Part shown: positions 1 to 6,849 of the stretch, one piece after another
Layout of the letters: every line of letters starts with the position of its first letter
How positions within the stretch are numbered: the stretch's first letter is position 1
Origin: an uncultured Clostridia bacterium
GTDB taxonomy: Bacteria > Bacillota > Clostridia > Oscillospirales > Ruminococcaceae
Direction of reading: 5' to 3'
Assembly: GCA_946563605.1 (NCBI GenBank)
Contig: CAMNVW010000003.1
Coordinates: 1-37,318 of the forward strand
Length of the DNA stretch: 37,318 nucleotides
The notes under the pieces: model-generated
Databases searched by the model: none
What the model was told of the DNA's origin: nothing
What the model saw: the letters and a program-made list of their open reading frames with translations, nothing else
Made by a program: the position numbers and the translations under genes

Positions 1-15
1 CGCCCCACTCCCTCG

Positions 16-106
16 GGAACTTTCTTGTGTGAAGAAAGTTCCACAAAGAGCACACTCGGAACCTCCTGGTTCCGAGACCTCCAGCAGAGAGAGGAGTTCC
101 CCTCTC
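16..106. repeat. three tandem hairpins, probable intergenic repeat remnant
   Basis: Three perfect hairpins follow one another: an 11-bp stem at 16-26/32-42 (loop GTGTG), a 9-bp stem at 55-63/68-76 (loop TCCT) and a 6-bp stem at 89-94/101-106. None is followed by a T-run, so they do not look like terminators. The style (short perfect stems with 3-6 nt loops strung together) matches the other intergenic repeats of the window. I see no gene in 1-270. Confidence 0.6.
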
Positions 107-219
107 GACTCCCCCGCAAGAAACTCACTTTCTACTCCTATAAGAGACCGTAACCAACGAACTTCTCTGCCCTTTTTATTTATCTCTAAAAATATTTTTA
201 AAAAAGTTTATAAAAAGGC

Positions 220-251
220 TTGCATTTTACTTTGAGATGTGATATTATAAT
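220..251 (+). promoter_or_regulatory. tRNA promoter
   Basis: TTGCAT at 220-225, a 17-bp spacer and TATTAT at 243-248 (overlapping TATAAT at 246-251) lie about 20 bp upstream of the tRNA. The alternative -10 would need a 20-bp spacer. Confidence 0.5.
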
Positions 252-270
252 AAAGCGCTTAAAAATATAT

Positions 271-347
<77 letters not shown>

Positions 348-349
348 TA

Positions 350-380
350 GGCAATCGTCGAAAGGCGGTTGCCTTTTTTT
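350..380 (+). terminator. intrinsic terminator after tRNA-fMet
   Basis: A 10-bp stem (350-359 with 364-373, two or three G-T pairs), GAAA tetraloop, then seven T (374-380). Confidence 0.9.
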
Positions 381-546
381 GTTATGAGAACGCCGAATCC
401 GCACCTGCGGTGAGCACTTCGCGTTCGGACTCTTTTCCTTTATCCTGCTAGGTGCTCGCGCTGGAAGCTATCTGCAAACTATCACCCCTGTCATCAGACT
501 CTTTTCTTCTGTCTGACATAACGATGCTGCATCAATCAACGCAAAC

Positions 547-580
547 AAAAAACCGTACAGCTTATGCTGTACGGTTTTTT
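547..580. terminator. bidirectional intrinsic terminator
   Basis: A 15-bp perfect stem (547-561/566-580) with loop TTAT. Six A on the left and six T on the right give it a U-tract in both directions. On the minus strand it ends the MATE gene, whose stop is 12 bp away. The stretch 381-546 holds nothing I can identify. Confidence 0.92.
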
Positions 581-591
581 ATCTGCAATCG

Positions 592-1983
592 TTATGCCGC
601 TGCTTTCTTCTTCGCTGTGGCTTTTGTTTTCGCTTCGATGCGGTCAAAGTTATGAATCCAGTCTACCTTCAGGAAGTAAATCAGGAATACGACACTGCTG
701 CAGGACCATGTAATTGGATACGCGCGGGAAACGGTCTGCAATTCCGGTACGAATTGGATTGCAACTGTAATGTAGATTACACGAACTACGCACCAGAAAA
801 CCATCATCGTAACCATCGAAACACTCGCCTTGCCTGCGCCTCGCATAATCGCTGCGATACAGTGCGAGAAAGCCAGCAGACAATAGAACAAACAGATCGT
901 GCGCATATGCAGTGTGCCAAATCTGACAACATCCGGCTGATCATTAAAAATTGCGATCATCTGCGGTGCGAAGATGTACGAGATAATACCGATCAATTCT
1001 GCAATCACTATGGAACAGCCAATGCCGAAACCAGCACCTTTTTTCACACGGTCATACCGGTGTGCCCCCAGGTTCTGTCCGACAAAGGTGCTCAGCGCCT
1101 GTGTAAAGCAGGTAATCGGCAGAAATGCGAAGCCTTCCAGTCGGGAATACGCACCGCAGCCAGCCATTGCAGCCGAGCCAAAGGCATTGATATTGCTCTG
1201 TACGATAACATTCGCAAATGAAACTACCGAGTTCTGAACGCCTGCCGGCAAACCAAATCGGAGGATATCGCGCAGGCTCTTGAGATCGAACCGAATCTCT
1301 CTCCAATCCAGATGGTATACCTCGGTTGTTGAACGCACCAGATAGGTGACGCACAGCAGCACGCTGATACCCTGTGCAATGGTTGTTGCCGCGGCAGCAG
1401 ATGCAACGCCCCAATGCAGTCCTGCTACAAAGAACAGATCCAGCGATACATTGATCACACTGGAAACCATCAGGAACATCAGCGGATGTCGGCTGTCGCC
1501 TACCGCATGAAGAATACCTACAAATATATTATACATGACCGAGAAGATAATACCGTAGGAATAAACGCGGAAATAAATAATGGATTCAGCCAGAACGTTT
1601 TCAGGCGTTCCCATCCACTGCAGCAACGTAGGCGTCAAAATAACGCCAAACGCCGTTAAAAATGCACCTGCCGCCAAACCAAATGCAATCATCGTATGTA
1701 TGGCTTTGCGCATATCGTCGTATTCTTCTGCGCCAAACAGCTTTGCAATGACAACGCCTGCGCCCATCGCGACACCGTTAAAAAGTCCAACCATCATCTG
1801 AATCAGGCTTCCTGAGGAACTAACTGCCGCCAAAGCAGTGTCACCGATATAATGACCTGCTGTCCAGGAGTCAAACATACTGTAAAACTGCTGGAGCAGA
1901 CCTCCAAAAAATATTGGCAGTGCAAATAAAAGGATCGCCTTCCATATCGAACCTTCTGTCATGTAGTTTTGCTTCGTTTGCAT
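592..1983 (-). CDS. MATE family efflux transporter
   Basis: 463 residues, the usual MATE length, with about 12 hydrophobic segments. Near the N terminus the family pattern is visible: LLFALPIFFGGLLQQFYSMFDSW, where L-P-I in helix 1 and the Q-x-x-Y/D-x-x run are typical of the DinF/NorM-like branch (the quoted stretch covers residues 17-39). MATE proteins are inner-membrane antiporters that use Na+ or H+ gradients to export cationic compounds or drugs; the substrate cannot be read from the sequence. The C terminus is very basic and alanine-rich (KTKATAKKKAAA). The ATG at 1983 has AAGGAAG about 12 nt upstream and a consensus promoter; the next Met (residue 8) has no better ribosome binding site. 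It stands alone between two terminators. A second MATE gene is at 33669-35039 but is not a close copy. Confidence 0.93.
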   Translation of the reverse strand: MQTKQNYMTEGSIWKAILLFALPIFFGGLLQQFYSMFDSWTAGHYIGDTALAAVSSSGSLIQMMVGLFNGVAMGAGVVIAKLFGAEEYDDMRKAIHTMIAFGLAAGAFLTAFGVILTPTLLQWMGTPENVLAESIIYFRVYSYGIIFSVMYNIFVGILHAVGDSRHPLMFLMVSSVINVSLDLFFVAGLHWGVASAAAATTIAQGISVLLCVTYLVRSTTEVYHLDWREIRFDLKSLRDILRFGLPAGVQNSVVSFANVIVQSNINAFGSAAMAGCGAYSRLEGFAFLPITCFTQALSTFVGQNLGAHRYDRVKKGAGFGIGCSIVIAELIGIISYIFAPQMIAIFNDQPDVVRFGTLHMRTICLFYCLLAFSHCIAAIMRGAGKASVSMVTMMVFWCVVRVIYITVAIQFVPELQTVSRAYPITWSCSSVVFLIYFLKVDWIHNFDRIEAKTKATAKKKAAA

Positions 1984-2032
1984 AAGACTCTAACACTTCC
2001 TTACCTTTTTTCCACAAGTAAACAACAATTAA

Positions 2033-2061
2033 ATTATATATCGGTTTTTTTTAGATGTCAA
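2033..2061 (-). promoter_or_regulatory. consensus promoter of the MATE gene
   Basis: On the minus strand TTGACA (2061-2056), a 17-bp spacer and TATAAT (2038-2033): a perfect housekeeping promoter, about 50 bp before the start codon. Confidence 0.9.
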
Positions 2062-2092
2062 ATCGCACGAAGATTAGAATTTTAGGTATATG

Positions 2093-2132
2093 AAAAAACG
2101 AGCTGTAAATATGGATTTATTTACAGCTCGTT
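2093..2132 (-). terminator. intrinsic terminator of the DUF1847 gene
   Basis: A 14-bp perfect stem (2097-2110/2119-2132) with an 8-nt loop; on the minus strand it is followed by a run of six T (complement of 2093-2098). Confidence 0.9.
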
Positions 2133-2145
2133 CATTTTCGTATTT

Positions 2146-2817
2146 TTATTGATTATATTCTGTATCTTTCGGATTGAGATCGTCTGGATTTTCGGGATAG
2201 AATTTGCTCTTATAATAGCCCTGTGCCAGATAAACCGGCGCCAGCGGGTTATGTCCGGTCACACGGTCTTTCACCGCCAAAGCTGTAATCGGTGCTTCGG
2301 AATATTTGATGAACAGGGTGTCGTGTCCAACGCACAAACCGAGTATCAGGTTAAAATCGGTCTTTGCTTCATTTAACAGCAACGCCTGACCAATCGGGTT
2401 GCACATACTTTCGGTTTTGCAGTTGCCTCTGACCGCCTGCGCATCCGTGAGTCCGAGGAAGTCCTTGGTGATCGCTCCGTTTTTGCAGATAATGGAAACC
2501 ACCTCAAAACCATTGTATTCGAGGATGTTGGTGACCTCCTGTGCTTCCTTAAACAGTCCGGTGCAGAATGCCAGACCAATTTTATGATAGCCGCCGCGGT
2601 GCAAGAATTTGATAATTTCAATCAAACGCGTATCTTTGCAGTAGCCACCGGCTTCGGTCAACGCCGCACAAACCGCAATCTTATGATTTTCTTCCTCCTG
2701 ATACAGTGCCTTCGCCTGCTCTTGAATCGGGGCGTTCTTGCTCGGACATTCCGGCAAGGTCTTTTCCATATTCTGTTTTGTGCATCCTCGTTGGAAACAT
2801 TTTGTACAGTTATACAT
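2146..2817 (-). CDS. DUF1847 family Cys-rich, probably metal-binding protein
   Basis: 223 residues. The N terminus carries a cysteine cluster (C-x2-C at residues 4-7, then C12 and C24) typical of the DUF1847 family of predicted metal-binding proteins found in clostridia and other anaerobes. A conserved central block includes FCTGLFKEA and a C-terminal block LGLCVGHDTLF; further cysteines are scattered through the middle (for example GNCKTESMCNP). No signal peptide or membrane segment, so it is cytosolic. The function of the family is unknown; thiol or metal chemistry is an inference from the cysteines. The ATG at 2817 has AAGGAGG upstream. It is a single-gene unit with its own promoter and terminator. 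Confidence 0.85.
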   Translation of the reverse strand: MYNCTKCFQRGCTKQNMEKTLPECPSKNAPIQEQAKALYQEEENHKIAVCAALTEAGGYCKDTRLIEIIKFLHRGGYHKIGLAFCTGLFKEAQEVTNILEYNGFEVVSIICKNGAITKDFLGLTDAQAVRGNCKTESMCNPIGQALLLNEAKTDFNLILGLCVGHDTLFIKYSEAPITALAVKDRVTGHNPLAPVYLAQGYYKSKFYPENPDDLNPKDTEYNQ

Positions 2818-2853
2818 TGGGCAGTTCCTCCTTTACATCTCTTTTTCTTTTCC

Positions 2854-2862
2854 ATTATAGCA
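2854..2862 (-). promoter_or_regulatory. extended -10 promoter of the DUF1847 gene
   Basis: On the minus strand TATAAT (2859-2854) preceded by TG at the extended -10 position (2862-2861). No good -35 is present. A small inverted repeat GCACA/TGTGC (2860-2864/2869-2873) overlaps the spacer and could be an operator. Confidence 0.5.
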
Positions 2863-2988
2863 CAAATCTGTGCAAATTACATCCCCTTCTTTTTGGGGAG
2901 GGTCAATTTTTCAAGCATGAAAACGACAAGGCATATCCCCCTTTTTTGCCGCATAGCTTTTATCAAAACTGATTTTAAGGAGGTTCGT

Positions 2989-4398
2989 ATGCTCCAGCAA
3001 ATTTTAGAGTCCGCCGTACAGCTGCTATGGGGACGCGGCACTGTTGCCTTCACACTGCTGTGCGGCGTTTATTTTACCGTATGCACAGGTTTCCTGCCCA
3101 TTTCGCCCAAGCGATTGCCCACTGTACTGCGCAAAACGGTCGGTTCCCTTTTTGAGCCGCGCAAAAAAAATGACGGTGTCTCACCGTTTGCCGCTGTCAG
3201 CACCGCTTTAGGCGGCACAATGGGCGTCGGCAACATTGTCGGCGTTGGCGCCGCCCTCGCGCTCGGTGGCGCCGGCAGTATCTTTTGGATGTGGGTGGGT
3301 GCATTTTTAGGGATGGCAACCAAATACATGGAGGTGTTCCTTGCGGTACAGTGGCGGCAAAGGGATCCAAGCTCCTGCTCCAACAAAGGCGGTCCCATGT
3401 ACTATATCTCTCAAGGGATTCCGAATCTGCTCGGAAAGATCCTCGCCGTTATTTTCTGCGTTTTCTGTGCGCTCGCAAGCTTTACCAGCGGCAGCATGAC
3501 CCAGACAAATGCCATCGCACAATCGCTGATGGAAAGTTTCTCCGTTTCCCATCTCCTCTGCGCGATTGTCCTCACCGTTCTCTGCGGCTGGGTGCTGTCC
3601 GGTGGATGCGACCGTGCGGTCAAGACCTGCTCAAAGTTAGTGCCGGTGATGTCGCTGTTTTATCTGCTCGGCTGCGGCTATATCCTCTTTCGTTTCCGGC
3701 AGAATATTCCGACCGCCTTTCACGAGATATTCGCACAGGCGTTTTCCCCCAGCGGAACGGTCGGCGCAGCTGCCGGATTTTTTACAGCTATGCGGGTCGG
3801 TATTTCCCGGGGAATATTTACCCACGAAGCCGGATTGGGCAGCGCATCGATTGCGCACGCGTGCAGTGACGCCAAAACTCCCGTCGAGCAGGGCTTTTGG
3901 GGAATCTTCGAGGTGTTCTGCGACACCATTTTGGTCTGCACCGTCACTGCTGTCGCCATCCTCATCAGCGGTGTACCGCTCTCCCCCTCTTCGGCGCAGG
4001 CAGCTTTCGGCATGGTGATGGGCGACGCCGGCGAAAAGATGCTTTCTGTTGCAATCTCGCTGTTTGCCTTTGCGTCGGTCATCAGCTTTTGTCTGTACGG
4101 TCAGCGCTGTGTGGAATATCTCTTTCCAAAGAGCAAGACGGCGATGCGCTGTTACCGGATGTTATTTCTCGCCGGCTGTGCGACGGGCTGTTTTACCCAA
4201 TTATCCCCCGTTTTTCTGCTGGCAGACCTGCTCAACGCCTGTCTGCTGATTCCAAATCTTGTCGCGCTGGTGATTCTCTCACCCCAGGTATTCTCTAAAA
4301 CCAAAGATTATTTTCTAAAAGGAGGAAATAAGGTATGTTCATCTGTTCGGTCAAACCCAAAGACTTCATCAAACGGCTTCTTCTCATCGCTCTCCTGA
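2989..4398 (+). CDS. AGCS family sodium/amino-acid (alanine/glycine) symporter
   Basis: 469 residues with about 10-11 membrane segments. Blocks typical of the alanine/glycine:cation symporter family (AlsT/DagA) are present: GTMGVGNIVGVGAALALGG (near residue 75), MWVGAFLGMATKYMEV, GPMYYI, and FTHEAGLGSA-like SRGIFTHEAGLGSASIAHA. The protein takes up Ala/Gly or related amino acids with Na+; exact substrate is not readable. The reading frame is open far upstream (to 2584), but only the ATG at 2989 has a strong site (AAGGAGG at 2977-2983) and starts the membrane protein proper; the upstream part is antisense to the DUF1847 gene. The last 64 bases overlap the next gene, so the two are co-transcribed and probably translationally coupled. 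The C-terminal tail after the last helix is short, Ser/Lys-rich and unlikely to be conserved. Confidence 0.93.
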   Translation: MLQQILESAVQLLWGRGTVAFTLLCGVYFTVCTGFLPISPKRLPTVLRKTVGSLFEPRKKNDGVSPFAAVSTALGGTMGVGNIVGVGAALALGGAGSIFWMWVGAFLGMATKYMEVFLAVQWRQRDPSSCSNKGGPMYYISQGIPNLLGKILAVIFCVFCALASFTSGSMTQTNAIAQSLMESFSVSHLLCAIVLTVLCGWVLSGGCDRAVKTCSKLVPVMSLFYLLGCGYILFRFRQNIPTAFHEIFAQAFSPSGTVGAAAGFFTAMRVGISRGIFTHEAGLGSASIAHACSDAKTPVEQGFWGIFEVFCDTILVCTVTAVAILISGVPLSPSSAQAAFGMVMGDAGEKMLSVAISLFAFASVISFCLYGQRCVEYLFPKSKTAMRCYRMLFLAGCATGCFTQLSPVFLLADLLNACLLIPNLVALVILSPQVFSKTKDYFLKGGNKVCSSVRSNPKTSSNGFFSSLS

Positions 4399-4832
4399 TT
4401 TTGATTACTGTCTGCGCCATCCGCTTTCTCAAAAAAGACGCGGCAAAGGACCCCGCTTCACCGCTGCCCTCTATTTCCCAAACGCACGACATCCACGCAC
4501 CCGACAACACCTCACGCATTACATTCCTCAACAACTTCGGCTGGAAAGTTTCCAAGGAACCCATCGAGGTTGTGCAGGTGGTGATCCCCGAAACCTTCGG
4601 GGACGTCTATCAAAATTACAACGCCATCCAAACCGAGCAGGGCTTTGACCTGAGCAAATTCAAAGGAAAGCAGGTCACGCGCAGCACCTATTCGGTGCTG
4701 AACTACCCCGAACAGAAGGAGTATATCCGCGCAAACCTTTTGATTTATAACGATGAGATTATCGGTGGCGATATTTGCTCGGTCTATGCCAAAAACGGGT
4801 TTATGCACGGCTTTGCCTTCCCGACAAAGTAG
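4335..4832 (+). CDS. DUF4830 domain membrane-anchored protein
   Basis: 165 residues. One N-terminal membrane anchor (about residues 11-32, very leucine/isoleucine rich) is followed by a Pro/Ser/Asp-rich linker and a compact extracytoplasmic domain. The domain pattern (RITFLNNFGWKV, then IP-x2-F, Y-x2-YN-x-IQ-x2-QGFDL, GK, YP, a nonpolar-VYN run and ending IGGDICS...GFMHGF) fits DUF4830, a clostridial family of unknown role. The ATG at 4335 has AAAGGAGG upstream, and the first 64 bases lie inside the symporter gene in another frame. The pairing suggests the same expression conditions; it does not show a shared function. Confidence 0.8.
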   Translation: MFICSVKPKDFIKRLLLIALLILITVCAIRFLKKDAAKDPASPLPSISQTHDIHAPDNTSRITFLNNFGWKVSKEPIEVVQVVIPETFGDVYQNYNAIQTEQGFDLSKFKGKQVTRSTYSVLNYPEQKEYIRANLLIYNDEIIGGDICSVYAKNGFMHGFAFPTK

Positions 4833-4952
4833 TATTTCCTAGGAAATATTGAAAAAGCGAGGTTTTTCGGAGGGAAACTTAGAGAGTTTTAGCGTATTTC
4901 CCAGGAAATAGGGGAATTTACAGGAAATTTCCGAAGGATTTCCTGGGAAATA
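4833..4952. repeat. array of near-identical palindromes
   Basis: TATTTCCTAGGAAATA (4833-4848, perfect), TATTTCCCAGGAAATA (4895-4910) and GATTTCCTGGGAAATA (4937-4952) share the consensus ATTTCCYRGGAAAT. A shorter perfect palindrome GGAAATTTCC lies at 4923-4932. Centres of the three main copies are 62 and 42 bp apart, close to six and four helical turns. The array begins right at the stop codon of the DUF4830 gene and lies upstream of the next gene's terminator-promoter region. Confidence 0.65.
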
Positions 4953-4958
4953 TTCTGT

Positions 4959-4990
4959 CCCCATCCGCAGTATTGTGCGGATGGGGATTT
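4959..4990 (+). terminator. intrinsic terminator of the symporter/DUF4830 operon
   Basis: An 11-bp GC-rich perfect stem (4959-4969/4976-4986), loop GTATTG, followed by ATTTTGTGTTT. Confidence 0.85.
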
Positions 4991-5023
4991 TGTGTTTATG
5001 CGGTAGAAAAAGAGCGACACCTG

Positions 5024-5032
5024 TGTTATAAT
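5024..5032 (+). promoter_or_regulatory. extended -10 promoter of the HTH-TPR regulator
   Basis: TATAAT at 5027-5032 with TG at 5024-5025 (extended -10). The -35 region is poor (TAGAAA near 5004-5009), which is common for regulated or extended -10 promoters. Confidence 0.7.
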
Positions 5033-5055
5033 GGGAGCACAGGGGGGGTGAAAAC

Positions 5056-5985
5056 TTGCAAGCATACAAAATAGGAGACTACATCCGCAAGAATCGAGAA
5101 GAAAAAGGCATCAGCCAAAAACAGCTTTGCAGCGGTATTTGTGTCCATACAACGTTGTCACGCATCGAAATGGGCAGGCAGGAACCATCCTATTACATTG
5201 TACAGGCACTTTTGCAAAGGCTCGGTATCTCGGAAGAAGGAGTTCAAATTCTGATGGGACCGCAGGAATTCGAGCTGGCTGAATTGCAGCGTGAAATTGT
5301 GGTAGATAATGCCGGCAAGCGTTTTTTAGACGCTCTGGAAAAAATCCACAGACTGGAACAATTTCCTCAAGCGCAGACCGAACCGCTGATTCAGCAGTTT
5401 TTGCTGCGGTCACGCGTGCTGTCCGGTTACGTAGAAAACGGCGAGCACAAAAAGTACGATTATCAAACACAGCGGCAGATGCTGATTCAGGCACTGGAGT
5501 TGACCTGTCCAGAGATTACAATGGACAATATCGGCAGTTTTTTGCTGAGCGAAAATGAGGCAAAAATCATCAACCAAATTGCGATTACTCATTCCGAAGA
5601 AGGAGATCGCAGACAGGCGATTGAGATTTACCGTCAGCTGCTGAAATATGTGCAGGATCACTTTGCAAATACTGAGGTCAACGAGCGTTTGCTTCCGCTG
5701 ACCGCCTACAACTACTCTCGTCTGTTAGGGCGGGAACAGCGGTATGAGGAGGCTATTGAGATTGCCGAACTTGGCAGAAAATCTTGTGTAAACAGTAACA
5801 AATGTCAAATGTTGGGTTCTCTACTGTTTAATATTGCCTGTTGTCTGCATGAACTAGGCGATGATGAAAAATGTAAAGAGTTATTGATTGATGCTTACCA
5901 TATCAATAAAGTGATGGAGCGTCCAAAAAGTTGTAAAGTGGTGCAGGAATATGCCAAAGAAACCTTTGGCATGGAGATTCTCTAA
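5056..5985 (+). CDS. HTH (XRE) regulator with TPR-like C-terminal region; possible peptide sensor
   Basis: 309 residues starting at TTG (5056), with AGGGGGGTG just upstream and no better start. Residues about 5-60 form an XRE/Cro-type helix-turn-helix (IGDYIRKNREEKGISQKQL...TLSRIEMGRQEPS). The remainder, about residues 70-309, is wholly helical with TPR-like pairs, for example EEGDRRQAIEIYRQLLKYV, REQRYEEAIEIAELGRK and HELGDDEKCKELLIDAYHI. This architecture (HTH plus about five TPRs, 280-310 residues) is that of RRNPP-type regulators such as PlcR, Rgg and PrgX, which bind short secreted-and-reimported peptides. The closest neighbour is a convergent gene for a small secreted peptide; the stop codons overlap by 4 nt. 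That context supports a peptide-sensing role, but the cognate ligand is inference. An ordinary TPR-containing XRE regulator remains possible. Confidence 0.8.
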   Translation: MQAYKIGDYIRKNREEKGISQKQLCSGICVHTTLSRIEMGRQEPSYYIVQALLQRLGISEEGVQILMGPQEFELAELQREIVVDNAGKRFLDALEKIHRLEQFPQAQTEPLIQQFLLRSRVLSGYVENGEHKKYDYQTQRQMLIQALELTCPEITMDNIGSFLLSENEAKIINQIAITHSEEGDRRQAIEIYRQLLKYVQDHFANTEVNERLLPLTAYNYSRLLGREQRYEEAIEIAELGRKSCVNSNKCQMLGSLLFNIACCLHELGDDEKCKELLIDAYHINKVMERPKSCKVVQEYAKETFGMEIL

Positions 5986-6200
5986 GCAACTTCTCCTTCT
6001 GGATCATCAATATAATCGCAAGGCATGATTCCAGACTCTCCGCCGTTTTCCGGCGGCTGGGGGGTCTGGTTTTGTGTACCCTCGTCTTCCATCGGCGGTG
6101 GGGTCGGCAGGTCGGTCGGTTTGGTTTCTTCGGCAAAAGCGGTCATTGGGATGGCGGCAAGCATCAAAGCGGCAAGCAAAGCAACAAATGTTTTTTTCAT
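5982..6200 (-). CDS. small secreted peptide, candidate signalling propeptide
   Basis: 72 residues. A canonical signal peptide (KK, hydrophobic core to about residue 18, cleavage predicted after AFA at residue 23) is followed by a 49-residue acidic, Pro/Thr/Glu-rich segment with one cysteine (C61). The C terminus reads SGIMPCDYIDDPEGEVA. The ATG at 6200 has AAAGGA at a suitable distance and its own TTGACA promoter. It ends tail-to-tail with the HTH-TPR regulator: its TAG (5984-5982) overlaps the regulator's TAA (5983-5985). Size, export signal and position next to an RRNPP-like regulator are what a signalling propeptide would show. It is longer than PapR or SHP and has a long disordered middle, so a small structural or immunity peptide is an alternative. 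I do not recognise the family. Confidence 0.7.
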   Translation of the reverse strand: MKKTFVALLAALMLAAIPMTAFAEETKPTDLPTPPPMEDEGTQNQTPQPPENGGESGIMPCDYIDDPEGEVA

Positions 6201-6243
6201 AAAAAATCAAATCCTTTCTAAAATGGTTGTCGCGACTACTTAC

Positions 6244-6273
6244 ACTATAAGCATAAAGCTTTCTGTTTGTCAA
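6244..6273 (-). promoter_or_regulatory. promoter of the secreted-peptide gene
   Basis: On the minus strand a perfect TTGACA (6273-6268), then TTATAG after 17 bp (6250-6245) or TATAGT after 18 bp (6249-6244). The TTG of the -35 box is part of the left arm of the 46-bp palindrome. Confidence 0.7.
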
Positions 6274-6316
6274 TAGACATTTCACGCACACAAAAGTGTG
6301 CGTGAAATGCCTATTG
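6271..6316. promoter_or_regulatory. 46-bp divergent operator-like palindrome
   Basis: Two 21-base arms (6271-6291 and 6296-6316) are complementary except for one A-C mismatch and surround AAAA (6292-6295). The inner 14 bp, CATTTCACGCACAC against its complement, are perfect. No T-run follows on either side and it lies upstream of both divergent genes, so it is an operator candidate rather than a terminator. The outer CTATTG ends reach into both -35 boxes, which are placed symmetrically about the centre (TTG starting at 6273 and 6314). Confidence 0.8.
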
Positions 6317-6342
6317 CTTTCTTTAGAAAAATCGGGTATGAT
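6314..6342 (+). promoter_or_regulatory. promoter of the secreted-protein operon
   Basis: TTGCTT at 6314-6319, 17-bp spacer, TATGAT at 6337-6342. The -35 starts inside the right arm of the palindrome, mirror-symmetric to the divergent promoter. Confidence 0.7.
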
Positions 6343-6388
6343 GGATACAAGGAGCTCCTGAAAATTAAATTAAAGGAGAGATTCATTT

Positions 6389-6811
6389 ATGACGAATCTG
6401 AAAAAACTGTTTGCAGCCGCTATGGCAACCGCAATGCTGGCAACCATGAGCACAGGTGCGTTTGCTGCAAGCGCAAAAGACCCTGCTGGTTTACAGGAGC
6501 TCGGTGATAAATACGGAATCACTGTAGAATATGTAGGAGAAAGAGAAGGCGCACCTGTTTACGAGATTGAGGATTTAGAAAAATTCAACGAGATTATCGC
6601 AAATCAGAAACTTTCTGGAAGGGCTTCTTGTCAGCATGACTGGTTTTATATTTGGACAACCAAAGATCAGCAATGCATCCGCAATTCAAGAAATCATCAT
6701 ACTTATGCACAAAAATTAGAAAAGTGTAACAAGTGCGGTGTAATTATGAATACGGGAGAATGGGAAATCTGGGATTGCCCATCTGGCTGCCGCAAGAGCG
6801 ATTATCTTTAA
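6389..6811 (+). CDS. secreted Cys/His protein, unknown function
   Basis: 140 residues. Signal peptide with predicted cleavage after AFA (residue 26). The mature N-terminal half is a small alpha/beta-looking segment (ITVEYVGEREGAPVYEI). The C-terminal half has six cysteines (81, 96, 113, 116, 130, 134) and H83, H103, H104, including CQHDW (81-85), C-x2-C (113-116) and C-x3-C (130-134): either a secreted zinc-binding fold or disulfides. The ATG at 6389 has AAAGGAG 10 nt upstream. It is the first gene of an operon with the next one (38 nt apart), which shares the HDW and C-x2-C pattern. I do not recognise the family. The promoter is coupled to that of the secreted peptide through one palindrome. 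Confidence 0.8.
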   Translation: MTNLKKLFAAAMATAMLATMSTGAFAASAKDPAGLQELGDKYGITVEYVGEREGAPVYEIEDLEKFNEIIANQKLSGRASCQHDWFYIWTTKDQQCIRNSRNHHTYAQKLEKCNKCGVIMNTGEWEIWDCPSGCRKSDYL

Positions 6812-6849
6812 ACAATATTAGCATATGTCATTAGGATAGAGGTGTAAAA

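Noticed and set aside
652-1221. Open frame opposite the first MATE gene
   Set aside because: Shadow of the transporter gene, no ribosome binding site.
2584-2988. N-terminal extension of the AGCS symporter
   Set aside because: Runs antisense through the DUF1847 gene; the ATG at 2989 has an ideal AAGGAGG and matches the family start.
6271-6316. Terminator
   Set aside because: A strong hairpin but without T-run on either side and located upstream of two divergent genes with -35 boxes in its arms.
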